This document shows, in pieces, positions 18,622 to 27,191 of a DNA stretch of 64,000 nucleotides; within the stretch, counting starts at the first letter, position 1, and every line of letters begins with the position of its first letter. The stretch comes from Hyphomicrobiaceae bacterium (GTDB taxonomy: Bacteria > Pseudomonadota > Alphaproteobacteria > Rhizobiales > Methyloligellaceae), in NCBI GenBank assembly GCA_028066055.1, contig JALCBY010000001.1:232551-296550 (forward strand), in the 5' to 3' direction. Position numbers and translations under genes: made by a program. A model generated the notes under the pieces. The model was given only the letters and a program-made list of their open reading frames with translations, was not told where the DNA came from and made no database searches.

Positions 18622-19011
18622 CACTTTCTCCGCGCACGCATTTGCTCTCATGAGAGATTGGGATGGCGCGGTGCCCTGCCAAGATGGTGCCAAAAGCCTT
18701 CTGCGGCATCAGAGACTTGCGCGATGGACGGTGCCTGCCGCACAAAACGCGCACCAAATTCTCTCAACGCATTCAATCGCTTGTGAGACGCCCCGCACTT
18801 CTTCTTTTATCTTGCTCTCCCGGCCTGAGATTTTCTCCCCTTTTTCATCTATTCCCGTCCATTCCGGTCGTCTTTCCCGGCCACCGTGGTTGATGTTCAT
18901 GCCAGACCGTGCAATCGCGGCAGTTTGCGGGATACATTCTTCATCGAACTTGCCAAAAAGACATTGCTGGTGTGTGGTGGATTGCATGGGAATATCTTGT
19001 CGGGGGACTAG
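18622..19011. promoter_or_regulatory. Divergent intergenic region between relaxase and mucR; candidate oriT
   Basis: A 390-base gene-free region between the divergent relaxase and MucR starts. It holds an inverted repeat with arms GCGGCA and TGCCGC around 18707-18744. In related elements the transfer origin lies just upstream of the relaxase gene, so oriT and both promoters may be here. No nick-site consensus was recognised. Confidence 0.3.
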
Positions 19012-19416
19012 ATGACGGATCAATCAGATAAGACCGACATTGCAGCATTGACGGCGGATATTGTCTCGGCCTACGTCAGCGGCAATGCGGTCACGGCAGC
19101 TGAAGTTCCAGCGCTGATTGAATCTGTCAGCCAATCGCTCGGTGAAACTCGCAAGAAATCAACCCAACCCATGCGCATCGAGCGCGTGCCCGCCATCCCG
19201 GTAAACAAATCGGTCACCGGCGATTACATCGTCTGTCTGGAAGACGGCGCGAAGCTGAAGTCTCTCAAACGCCACCTTCGCGTAAAACATGCATTGAGTC
19301 CCGAGGAGTATCGCGAAAGGTGGGGCCTTCCGTCCGCTTATCCGATGGTCGCGCCGAATTACGCGTCCAAACGCTCAGCTCTGGCAAAGAAGATGGGATT
19401 GGGCCGGAAGCGATAA
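19012..19416 (+). CDS. MucR/Ros-family zinc-finger regulator
   Basis: DNA-binding regulator of the Ros/MucR family, 134 aa, close to the usual 130-150. The core GDYIVCLEDGAKLKSLKRHL followed by RVKHALSPEEYRERWGLP is near residues 68-105 and contains the His/Cys zinc ligands. The C-terminus is basic (KKMGLGRKR). The family typically binds AT-rich promoters and silences horizontally acquired or surface-polysaccharide genes. Divergent from the relaxase and convergent with the small-molecule operon, it may control transfer or the AT-rich cargo promoters of this island. Confidence 0.9.
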   Translation: MTDQSDKTDIAALTADIVSAYVSGNAVTAAEVPALIESVSQSLGETRKKSTQPMRIERVPAIPVNKSVTGDYIVCLEDGAKLKSLKRHLRVKHALSPEEYRERWGLPSAYPMVAPNYASKRSALAKKMGLGRKR

Positions 19417-19476
19417 CAGTCGAACCCTTGACCCGACGAACTGATCCCTGCGCCGGTCTGCTGCAAGGCAGTGCGG

Positions 19477-20361
19477 TTATCCTTTGCGATAAACATAAAA
19501 CGTCGACCAGCAGATGAGCAGTGCACCGGCAATGAGATAGATGCTTGGAACCTCAGAAAAGATGAGGATCCCTGCGAAAAAGACCAATGGCAGCCGCATG
19601 AAGTCGAGCGCCATCACAAACGACGCATCGGCGCATGAAAACGCGCGCGTGAGTGTGACGTGTACGAGCATCGCGATTGGGCCGAGCGCTATTAGGTAAG
19701 GCCAATACTCCGGTTGTGGCCAGGTCCATGTCAGGACCGCGGGGATCAGCGCCACGCTCGTCATAATGAGTGTCGAGATGAAGACCACCTTATCGGGATC
19801 ATCTTTGGTCGTCAGCATTTTCGTTACAAGCGCGCCGAAGCCCATCAAGAATGCATTGGCGAGAGCAAGCCATGCCCCGATCTCAACGACATCGATACCG
19901 GGCCGCAAAATAATGAGGATGCCGACAAAACCTACAAGCAGTGAGAGCCAACGGCGGCGACTGACGTCTTCCTTGAGAATAAGGACGGCCAGCACGGCCG
20001 TGATCAGCGGCGCGACATAACTGATGGCGGTCACCACAGCGACAGGCGCGAAGGCAAGCGACCAGAACCATATGGACATCGCTGCCAGGCTGATTGTCGA
20101 GCGAATTCCGTATGTCCAGATCTGATCTGTCTGGAAGAACCCGCGCCCTCTCACAATGACCCAGGGGAGGAAGCAAATGAGGGCAAAGAAAAGGCGGAAA
20201 AAGTTGAGCTGGAGAGGATTCAATTCTGTCTGTGCCGTATACCTCCCCAGGGAGATGTACACCGCAAAAAATATGGATGACAGTATCATCCAAATTACAC
20301 ATTTCGTTTTTTGGTCGAGTGAAGAAAACAGGCGGAAGTCACTTAAATATTTCACGTTCAT
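19477..20361 (-). CDS. EamA/DMT-family transporter, last gene of the TPP/ATP-grasp operon
   Basis: Drug/metabolite transporter with about ten transmembrane helices in two EamA repeats; the first repeat ends around residue 145 and the second begins near 155. Such proteins export small metabolites. The start at 20361 is chosen for its position; it overlaps the acyltransferase gene by 23 bases, so translation is coupled. As the last gene of a six-gene operon it is the likely exporter of the operon's product. The substrate cannot be read from the sequence. Confidence 0.85.
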   Translation of the reverse strand: MNVKYLSDFRLFSSLDQKTKCVIWMILSSIFFAVYISLGRYTAQTELNPLQLNFFRLFFALICFLPWVIVRGRGFFQTDQIWTYGIRSTISLAAMSIWFWSLAFAPVAVVTAISYVAPLITAVLAVLILKEDVSRRRWLSLLVGFVGILIILRPGIDVVEIGAWLALANAFLMGFGALVTKMLTTKDDPDKVVFISTLIMTSVALIPAVLTWTWPQPEYWPYLIALGPIAMLVHVTLTRAFSCADASFVMALDFMRLPLVFFAGILIFSEVPSIYLIAGALLICWSTFYVYRKG

Positions 20362-21130
20362 CCAATTCACCAACAAACAATATAGCCGCATCTAAATGTT
20401 CTATTATTGGCTGTCCATAAAATATCTCGTCCAGCCTCTTATCCTCTATGTGACGGGGTATGTGATATTGGGTTCCGTCTTCGAACGCGTTACGCATTCC
20501 GAGGGTCGGTATTTCAAGTGTTTTGCGGGGATAGATGACTTCCCTCATTCCAACGGCAATTCGAATGAGATCGGGATGGTATTTGCCGTAGACGAGGTCC
20601 GGCGCCAGTCGTTTGGTGTACTTTTCCAGTGCCTGCCACCCGACAGGGGTCCGCGTCCGCCCGCAATAGTAGATCTGTTTCTCGCCAAAACGATCGATCG
20701 CATATTGCACTATCACCCGAGTGATCTGGCGATAAAGCTGCCGCCCCTGATACTTTGGCGTGATTTGCGAAAACCAACGGTGGATCACCGGGGAATCATC
20801 AATCTCGATCAGTCGATAGAGTGAGTAGCCAATCGCCCGCCCGCAATCTTCCAGAACGACCAATCCGACATTGTCGGAAAAAACTGGCGGCTCGAGTTTT
20901 GAGAAAAACGGTTGCTGCGGCATGTGCCATAGCTTTCGCGTCAACGTCTCCAGCAGGCCATAAATTCTATCCCTATTGTACCGCCCGTGGATCTTGGTGA
21001 GTGGTGTTACGTGGATGAGGCCTATTCTATCTTGTAACCTGGAACTTCCGAACTCTCTCCACTCCGGCTGTATGTCCACACACTCCTCGAACATCATACC
21101 CTCATGCCCAAATTGAACGTCACCTAACAC
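20339..21130 (-). CDS. GNAT-like acyltransferase in the TPP/ATP-grasp operon
   Basis: A 263-residue protein whose middle part resembles the GNAT acetyltransferase fold: a strand with VGLVVLEDCGRAIGYSLYRL near residues 88-107 and a QITPKYQGRQLYRQI segment near 130, which is similar to the acetyl-CoA binding Q-x-x-G-x-G/A motif. It likely acylates an amine intermediate, possibly with the acyl-CoA chemistry of the adjacent CoA transferase. It overlaps the CoA transferase gene by seven bases. The family call is moderate; the C-terminal 80 residues are unassigned. Confidence 0.6.
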   Translation of the reverse strand: MLGDVQFGHEGMMFEECVDIQPEWREFGSSRLQDRIGLIHVTPLTKIHGRYNRDRIYGLLETLTRKLWHMPQQPFFSKLEPPVFSDNVGLVVLEDCGRAIGYSLYRLIEIDDSPVIHRWFSQITPKYQGRQLYRQITRVIVQYAIDRFGEKQIYYCGRTRTPVGWQALEKYTKRLAPDLVYGKYHPDLIRIAVGMREVIYPRKTLEIPTLGMRNAFEDGTQYHIPRHIEDKRLDEIFYGQPIIEHLDAAILFVGELDEREIFK

Positions 21131-22299
21131 TGGGACACATGCTCGTCTGGATGAATTCCGGCCAGAACTGCAGACGTATGCTGTCCAAGTTTTGGCGCGG
21201 TGAGGCCAAACGCCGGCGCGTCACCATTGAAGCGGAAGCCCGGACCGGGCAGCGAAATCGGTCCTCCTGCAACGTGAAGACCCTGGCTTCTCACGACGAA
21301 CTCTCTGCTCTTGATCTGATCAAGGTCGAACACGTCTTTCAGGGTCAAAATCTCTGATGCCACAATCTTCGATCTTTGGAATTTAGCTATCCAGTAGGTG
21401 CATTTTTTCATCGAGAGAATGGACTCGATATGTTTCGACAATTCTTGGCGATTTTCGATGCGCCTGGACGCCGAGCTGTATTCCGGTCGGTCAATCCATT
21501 CAGGGTGCTGCAACACGTGGCAGAGACGTTCGAATTCGGCCTGGCTGTTGATTGCAATATTGATCAGACCATCCTGCGTTCTGAAGGCTCCGGAGGGTGA
21601 TGAGGCGGAATTATCGTTTCCTACCCGCTTCAATTCTACTTCGGTATTGAGGGCATTGAATGCCGGCCAGCACATTGCCGACAACATGGCCTCGAGCATC
21701 GAAATGTCGATGAAACAAGCATTTTTCTCTCTTGGTTCAGATAGCGTCGCAGCGATGGCCATTGCGGCTGTCAGCCCGGCGATGATATCTGCGACGGGAA
21801 ATCCGACCCGGCAGGGCTTCTCGTCTGGAAAGCCTGTCATATGCATAAGTCCGGAAATGCCCTGTATGACCTGATCATAGGCCCCCAAGCCGCTCATCGG
21901 TCCAGACTGCCCAAACCCTGAGATGGAGCAATAGATCAGGCTCTGGTTGTGCTTCTTGAGCTGGTTGAACCCCAATCCAAGCTTGCCCATTACTCCTGGA
22001 CGAAAGTTCTCAACCAACACGTCTGATTTTCGCGTCAATTCCAGGAACGCTTGGCGGTCACGCTTGTTCTTCAGGTCGAGCGTGACAGATTTCTTTCCAG
22101 CATTTATCGCTGTGAAAAAGCCACCGAGACCGATCTCATTCATCTCGCTCACGCCTCCCAGATAGCGTGATGCATCACCGCGGCCGGGTTTTTCCACCTT
22201 GATGACCTCAGCACCCAACAGCAGCAGCTGATGTGTGCAGAACGGGCCAGACAGGATGGTGGTCAGATCCAGTATCTGAATACCGGCGAGCGGTCTCAT
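21124..22299 (-). CDS. Class III (CaiB/BaiF) CoA transferase in the TPP/ATP-grasp operon
   Basis: Family III acyl-CoA:carboxylate CoA transferase, 391 aa. Signatures are MRPLAGIQILDLT at the start, LGAEVIKVEKPGRGD, VLVENFRPGVMGKLGLG and the GAYDQVIQGISGLMHMTG region that includes the catalytic Asp. The start at 22299 has GGAGGAGA nearby and overlaps the upstream stop by four bases (ATGA). It would activate a carboxylate intermediate as a CoA thioester, possibly feeding the downstream acyltransferase. The natural substrate is not deducible. Confidence 0.9.
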   Translation of the reverse strand: MRPLAGIQILDLTTILSGPFCTHQLLLLGAEVIKVEKPGRGDASRYLGGVSEMNEIGLGGFFTAINAGKKSVTLDLKNKRDRQAFLELTRKSDVLVENFRPGVMGKLGLGFNQLKKHNQSLIYCSISGFGQSGPMSGLGAYDQVIQGISGLMHMTGFPDEKPCRVGFPVADIIAGLTAAMAIAATLSEPREKNACFIDISMLEAMLSAMCWPAFNALNTEVELKRVGNDNSASSPSGAFRTQDGLINIAINSQAEFERLCHVLQHPEWIDRPEYSSASRRIENRQELSKHIESILSMKKCTYWIAKFQRSKIVASEILTLKDVFDLDQIKSREFVVRSQGLHVAGGPISLPGPGFRFNGDAPAFGLTAPKLGQHTSAVLAGIHPDEHVSQC

Positions 22300-24026
22300 C
22301 GATATCTCCTCCCGCCTTCCAGACCCTCGAAATTCGACCAATTATTATTCTGGCGTTTTGATGAGGTCTGGTCGCACAACCAAAGAGCTCTTGGTTCATC
22401 GCTCAGAGGGTTTTCTGAAGTGGCGCAACGACTGAGTGGCGCGTATCCAAGTTCTGACAGAAGTTTGGCAGAGGCCAACTGATCTGGGTTCGCCATTGCG
22501 ATCGATGGCTTGGAACCATGGGGAAATTGGCGGCAATAACGGTGAACCTCGGCGGACAATGCGTCGTCAAGTCTATCGCAGACGGCAGCGAATTTTAGAA
22601 CTCTCGATATGTTCTTATTGCTTCTTGATTTCAGCTCCTTTGATTCTGAACAAGTCAGGTGGGAGAAACCAGATAAGTACAAGTTTCGATTTGAATTTTT
22701 CACGCAGTAGAACTCGTCGCAGCCCATGACAAGAGTTTGGAGCGCCGCCTCCATTTCCGCGGAGCCAATACCCATCCTCCAAAAGGTTCTTCCGCCTGCC
22801 CGTTTGTTTTCGACAAAGACCGAGTCAAAAAAAGACCCTTCGCTTGGTCCATGTTGTCTGACGAGCTCACAAAGCGACAAATACAGCTTCTCAAACATCG
22901 CCCCCGTAAGCTGATCGGTGGACACCAATTCGATCCGCTCTCCCCGAACGGCACTCAAAAACAAGACGCCCGGCCGCGCCACCGCCCGTTGGCAAAACGC
23001 GAGACGGGCTCTCCGATCAGTCGGGGCTTGCTCATGCCTCGGATCGCCGGTGTTACAGCGGCGATGAGATCTCTCAAACAGCTCCACGACTGAACCGTAG
23101 GCCTCGTCCCTGCTCACGTCTTTTACGAGTTTGATATTCCCACTCTTGCATGGGCGAAAGTGCGTCTCGCCGCGAACTCGTAGCGGTTTGCGTCGCACTG
23201 TGATTTCGCCAACCTCATACGACTTGACGATGCGCTGATTGAATAGAGATAGGACGGGTAAATGGTCGATGAGCGGCAGGTCGGACCCGTGCTGGCGCAT
23301 CATCCCGACGAGATCTTTGAGAATGATCTCTGCCTTACCCTTGTATGAAGCAAGGTTGACGAGCGTATCAGAATCCATGCGCGTCTGGCGGCAGGTGCTG
23401 AGCGGAAACACGCTCATCGGAATTCCGCTGTCAAAAACGGTCTTTGCAGATGAGGGATCGAACCACACGTTAAAGTCTGTTCGCGAAGTGTCGTGATAGG
23501 TGTGCGGGAAATGACCACACATTGCATGAATCGAAGCGATCTTTTGCGCAATTCTGCGATCGAACCTTATCGCGTTGGCTAATGCCATCATAGGCGCGAG
23601 AGAAACGACACGCAGCCGACCTGCGTACTTATCGGCCAATTCGCAGATCAGTTCTTTCCCATCGATGGAACTGTTGGCCGAACGCATTGCACCATTCCTA
23701 AGGCGCGGTCTGTGAGACTTGCCAAAGGCGCCGATGAACGAACGGAAACCGCATGCGACAGCCTGGATGGCGCGTCGCCTGTTTATGTTTGGAATGGGGT
23801 CCTTGTTGACAGCGATCGCGATCTCATCCTGATTTCGGAACGGCATCATCGCGATCGTCGCGAAGATGTTGAATAACGACTCGTGACTCCACGTGTTTCC
23901 GTTCTCGGCAACTATTCCGACGACATCGATATTCGGAATTAAGCTGAGAAGCGAAACTGCCTGGAAGTCATCGCTTGGAAAGTTCAGATCGGTGATGACG
24001 ACTATTTTTATCCTTTCCATCATCAA
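22296..24026 (-). CDS. Nucleoside-hydrolase-like domain fused to an unassigned C-terminal domain
   Basis: A 576-residue protein. Residues 1-300 resemble inosine-uridine nucleoside hydrolases: DLNFPSDDFQA (residues 13-23) corresponds to the Ca-binding DxDxxxDDxxA motif, and DFNVWFDPSSAKTVF to the second conserved block EFNxxxDPxAA. The first motif lacks one family Asp (Asn at position 15), so N-glycosidase activity may be altered. Residues about 330-576 match no family I recognise; they contain FFDSVFVENKRAGGRTFW and VMGCDEFYCVKNSNRNLY. This fusion is unusual. It sits between the TPP/ATP-grasp fusion and the CoA transferase with four-base overlaps on both sides, so it belongs to the same pathway. 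Confidence 0.7.
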   Translation of the reverse strand: MMMERIKIVVITDLNFPSDDFQAVSLLSLIPNIDVVGIVAENGNTWSHESLFNIFATIAMMPFRNQDEIAIAVNKDPIPNINRRRAIQAVACGFRSFIGAFGKSHRPRLRNGAMRSANSSIDGKELICELADKYAGRLRVVSLAPMMALANAIRFDRRIAQKIASIHAMCGHFPHTYHDTSRTDFNVWFDPSSAKTVFDSGIPMSVFPLSTCRQTRMDSDTLVNLASYKGKAEIILKDLVGMMRQHGSDLPLIDHLPVLSLFNQRIVKSYEVGEITVRRKPLRVRGETHFRPCKSGNIKLVKDVSRDEAYGSVVELFERSHRRCNTGDPRHEQAPTDRRARLAFCQRAVARPGVLFLSAVRGERIELVSTDQLTGAMFEKLYLSLCELVRQHGPSEGSFFDSVFVENKRAGGRTFWRMGIGSAEMEAALQTLVMGCDEFYCVKNSNRNLYLSGFSHLTCSESKELKSRSNKNISRVLKFAAVCDRLDDALSAEVHRYCRQFPHGSKPSIAMANPDQLASAKLLSELGYAPLSRCATSENPLSDEPRALWLCDQTSSKRQNNNWSNFEGLEGGRRYR

Positions 24027-25792
24027 CCTGCCGACAGAATCTCGGTGATTTCAGATTTTTTGGCGAGCAGTTCCTGCTTAGATCTGCCAAAAACTGTGAC
24101 GCGCCTTGAGGAGAAATGGACGCCATCGCCGGTCGACATTCGTGACTTCAGGACTGCGATTTCTTCTTTGCCGAGTGGGAACTCTTCCGAAACACCTTTG
24201 GTTCGTATGCGCGATGACCCGATTGGCCGGAAGGTTGCAACATTGGCTAGGTCAAGAAGGACGTTTCGCTCGGAAACCACCATGCTCATGCGAAGCGTTG
24301 CCGAAATCCTTGGATTGACCTCCAAGAAATAGAGTTTCCCGTCCTTGTAGATGAGCTCGATTTCGTAAATACCCCATGATCGGATCTGCGCGGCATAAGA
24401 CTTGGCAACATCCATTGCCTGGCGGACATCAAAGTCACCCTCACAGCTTCTGGTCAGGGGAAACCGACGTTCACGAAGGGCCGGATGAGGTTTGTTGGGG
24501 AGCGATTTTCCCTTGCCAACGGGATGATAAATATGTGCCGAGTTCCGCGGCCCCAATATCAGATTCACCGATATCTCATCCCCAGAGATGAATGGCTGGA
24601 GCAGATACTCGCGCGTCTTTTCAGATTTTTCGAATTTTCTGAGGTCATTGTCATTGCCGATTACGATGTTGGATACACCTTCGGTCCCGGAGATCTTCTT
24701 GGCTAAAATCGTATGGTCGCCAGCTTGCGCCAAATATTCTGCTGCGGACTCGATGGAGAATTCAGGTATCGGTGTCAGGCCAGAGATCGTCTGTGCGTGG
24801 GTCGCCATAAGATGTTTGTCATGCGCAATTTTTGCGGCAAATACGTTGTGCGCCATTATGTTTCGCGCGTTTTCAGCGAGTTCGGCGTCACGAAACAAGG
24901 TATCGTGAGTGCTCAATAATACCGCCGGGTCACCCTGTCGAAGCTTGGTTGGAGGTGCCTCCCCATTTTCCCAAAAAGCGATCGACGCATCGAATGCATC
25001 TGATTGGACAAATGGTTCAATCCAGGCCGCGAGCGAACGTGCTGCAAGCACATATGAGACACTCGGACGCCTTACGCCGATGATTGCAGGCGATGTTATC
25101 GACCTCTTGCGAAGTCCACCTTTTTCTCCCACTTTTGGTTTTTGCCTGACAAACGCGCGGCTGATGTCGTTGACCGTTATGCCGGCAACAGCCTGTCTGA
25201 AGATGTATTTGTTCACGGCGGCATCTCGCGTTCGCGGCAGCTCGTCTGACATTTCGTTCGATGTTTTGAGCAGAACGAATGATGGCCCATCTGCAGCGTC
25301 AAAGATCTCAGCAACGGACAACAGCTCTGACCACTCCTGTGCTCTGAGGACGTTTGTGATGCCGCTACCGTAGGCTATCGTGGCAAGGTCCGTGCCGTAG
25401 GCTGTGTGCGTTGGTTGAAAACCGCACTCGCCGTAGTGCTCGTTGTCGATACAGACGACAATCAGATTTGCAGGACTAAGAACGCCGACGACCGCAAGGC
25501 TACCGAGGTTCATTAAAAGCTCGCCGTCGCCGGTGACGACCACAATTCTTCTGCTTGGCTGCGTCAATGCAAGACCCAACCCAACCGAGACCGCACAGCC
25601 CATTGCACCATCGAGCGGAAACACGATCGGACTATCAGAACCAACAGCGGCCAAAACATCACTCTTGGCCGCTCCTATTCCCGTTATGAAAAGGTCATCG
25701 GCGCGCCCCTGAAGCAAACTAACGATCGCTTTACGCCGGTTTAGACGTGGCTTAACAGCCTTTCCAACTTCAAATGCTGGCAGTTTACTCAT
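24023..25792 (-). CDS. TPP-binding (decarboxylase beta-like) domain fused to an ATP-grasp ligase
   Basis: A 589-residue two-domain enzyme. Residues 1-200 match the beta subunit of sulfopyruvate/phosphonopyruvate-type decarboxylases with the thiamine-diphosphate/Mg motif GDGELLMNLGS near 89 and VVCIDNEHYGECG downstream. Residues about 230-560 are an ATP-grasp ligase: ILAKKISGTEGVSN (nucleotide and phosphate contacts), YLLQPFISGDEISVNLI and the Mg-binding FLEVNPRISATLRMS near 510. ATP-grasp enzymes join a carboxylate to an amine through an acyl phosphate. The fusion links C-C bond chemistry with amide formation and is the most distinctive gene of the operon. The partner alpha subunit is encoded upstream with a 52-base gap. 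Confidence 0.85.
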   Translation of the reverse strand: MSKLPAFEVGKAVKPRLNRRKAIVSLLQGRADDLFITGIGAAKSDVLAAVGSDSPIVFPLDGAMGCAVSVGLGLALTQPSRRIVVVTGDGELLMNLGSLAVVGVLSPANLIVVCIDNEHYGECGFQPTHTAYGTDLATIAYGSGITNVLRAQEWSELLSVAEIFDAADGPSFVLLKTSNEMSDELPRTRDAAVNKYIFRQAVAGITVNDISRAFVRQKPKVGEKGGLRKRSITSPAIIGVRRPSVSYVLAARSLAAWIEPFVQSDAFDASIAFWENGEAPPTKLRQGDPAVLLSTHDTLFRDAELAENARNIMAHNVFAAKIAHDKHLMATHAQTISGLTPIPEFSIESAAEYLAQAGDHTILAKKISGTEGVSNIVIGNDNDLRKFEKSEKTREYLLQPFISGDEISVNLILGPRNSAHIYHPVGKGKSLPNKPHPALRERRFPLTRSCEGDFDVRQAMDVAKSYAAQIRSWGIYEIELIYKDGKLYFLEVNPRISATLRMSMVVSERNVLLDLANVATFRPIGSSRIRTKGVSEEFPLGKEEIAVLKSRMSTGDGVHFSSRRVTVFGRSKQELLAKKSEITEILSAG

Positions 25793-25844
25793 GGCGCCCT
25801 CTTACTCATATTCAACAGACTGACTGTTGCTCGAAACAATCGAT

Positions 25845-26405
25845 TTAGAACTTTTTGGCCCCCAACAGCTTTTGGCCCAACAGGACCGCTACGGAGAGTT
25901 CGGACTGTATGTTCATAACCAATGACGCTTTGATTGTTTGCTCGACGTCTTTTTCATCATCAATGCAGAGACAGGTAATGCCGCTCGCCTCCAACACGGT
26001 TCGCGTCGCCTGTCCCATGGGAACCTGCATAGGATTTCCTTCGCCGAAGTCGCCGCGCATACTGACCAGAGTGAAAAAGGGAAATCCGCCTCCCTTCACC
26101 AACGCCAGGGCGTTGACGCAGTTGCCCACACCACTGCTCTGCATCAGGAGCACACTCCTGCCACCGCCCAAATGCGCGCCGATCGAAATGCCAACACCTT
26201 CTTCCTCAGTGGACAGGGGGATTGAGTACACATCCGGGTCAGAGGCGCTCCACTCAATCAGCTGCGCGTGTCCCGCATCGGGAACATAAGAGAAGTGGGT
26301 CACACCGGCATCTTTCAGAAGATCGTATACCTTTCTCTGCCAACTCTTGATTGCCTTTGGTCTTTCTTCAAATCTGCTGTCTTCCGGGATGTAACTCACT
26401 GACAT
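25845..26405 (-). CDS. TPP-dependent decarboxylase alpha-like subunit (ComD-type)
   Basis: A 186-residue subunit carrying the pyrimidine-binding half of a thiamine-diphosphate enzyme. The patterns STEEEGVGISIGAHLGG (with the activating Glu) and LLMQSSGVGNCVNALAL, then SMRGDFGEGNPMQVPMGQA, closely follow sulfopyruvate decarboxylase alpha subunits. With the beta-like domain of the next gene it should form an active site at the interface. Whether it decarboxylates or performs a carboligation is unknown. There is no PEP mutase gene in the window, so a phosphonate product is not supported. It is the first gene of the operon, behind an AT-rich promoter region. Confidence 0.85.
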   Translation of the reverse strand: MSVSYIPEDSRFEERPKAIKSWQRKVYDLLKDAGVTHFSYVPDAGHAQLIEWSASDPDVYSIPLSTEEEGVGISIGAHLGGGRSVLLMQSSGVGNCVNALALVKGGGFPFFTLVSMRGDFGEGNPMQVPMGQATRTVLEASGITCLCIDDEKDVEQTIKASLVMNIQSELSVAVLLGQKLLGAKKF

Positions 26406-26710
26406 AATTAAAAAACACCGCGCTAATCTTATTCGAATGATAAATGTATAACTGTTATTTTTGAAATATTTTTGATTAAAAAACGAATAAATGTTGTCAA
26501 TAATATAACATTTACCAAATATATTAGATAAAAATATTGTATATTGTTGATTTCAATGTGATAATTTTATTTCTACAAAAAGTTGAATTTGATTTTTATA
26601 TCTAAATTTAGTTGAAAAATGCGCCCATATTGGTCACGGCCGATACACCAGATGCCCCAGTTTATGGCAGCTGATCTCATTGGCTTTGAATAGTTGATTC
26701 ACCTTTTCTG
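26406..26710. promoter_or_regulatory. AT-rich promoter region of the TPP/ATP-grasp operon
   Basis: A strikingly AT-rich block, mostly 26440-26610, lies upstream of the operon and downstream of traF. Base composition contrasts with the GC-rich surroundings, which suggests recent acquisition and a target for a silencing protein such as MucR. No single -35/-10 pair stands out. Confidence 0.45.
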
Positions 26711-27175
26711 TTACCAGATCGGTCGCGCCACACCGATGACGTCGCTCATCCCCGTCACCCCGAAATACCGCCCATCGAATGATTGAGGGTGATCGTTCAG
26801 CAAGAACACCTCACCTGCCTTGAGCATCCGGCAGCCTGACCAGAGAGGCATTTTCCGGCCCCAGCCGTCCCGCCGCTGCGCGGTCGCAACCGGCATTCCG
26901 TTGATTGTGATGGTTTCTTCAAGACGGCAGACAACGTCCCCCGATAATGCTGCCACCTTCTTTACGGCGGGCAGGTCTGGGAACAGATAGTCCCGTCTGC
27001 TTGCGATCAGAGCGACCCAGTCGGGGAACCGAACAAGGACGAGATCCCCTCGCGCCGGATCCCGATCCTGAACAAAATAGAGACCTACGGACACGCTCTG
27101 AGACGCATTCCAGATGACCTTTTTCGGCAGGAAATCCCATGAGGAAACCCCGATCAGGATTCCGCCCAGGAGCAT
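26711..27175 (-). CDS. traF: TraF-like S26 signal peptidase
   Basis: Conjugative-transfer signal peptidase of family S26, which in these elements processes the pilin. The N-terminal helix is followed by WNASQSVSVGLYF, holding the catalytic Ser (the usual SxPxGLY has Val in place of Pro), and by VKKVAALSGDVVC with the general-base Lys. The C-terminus has LNDHPQSFDGRYFGV, the family's conserved end. The start at 27175 gives 154 aa with a normal anchor; a TTG at 27232 would read back into DNA that belongs to trbG. It ends before the AT-rich operon promoter. With most trb genes missing its pilin substrate is also gone. Confidence 0.78.
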   Translation of the reverse strand: MLLGGILIGVSSWDFLPKKVIWNASQSVSVGLYFVQDRDPARGDLVLVRFPDWVALIASRRDYLFPDLPAVKKVAALSGDVVCRLEETITINGMPVATAQRRDGWGRKMPLWSGCRMLKAGEVFLLNDHPQSFDGRYFGVTGMSDVIGVARPIW

Positions 27176-27191
27176 CAGGCCGAGCACTTGA

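Noticed and set aside
19477..26405. Phosphonate biosynthesis cluster
   Set aside because: The decarboxylase-like pair suggested it, but no PEP mutase or other phosphonate gene is present in the window.
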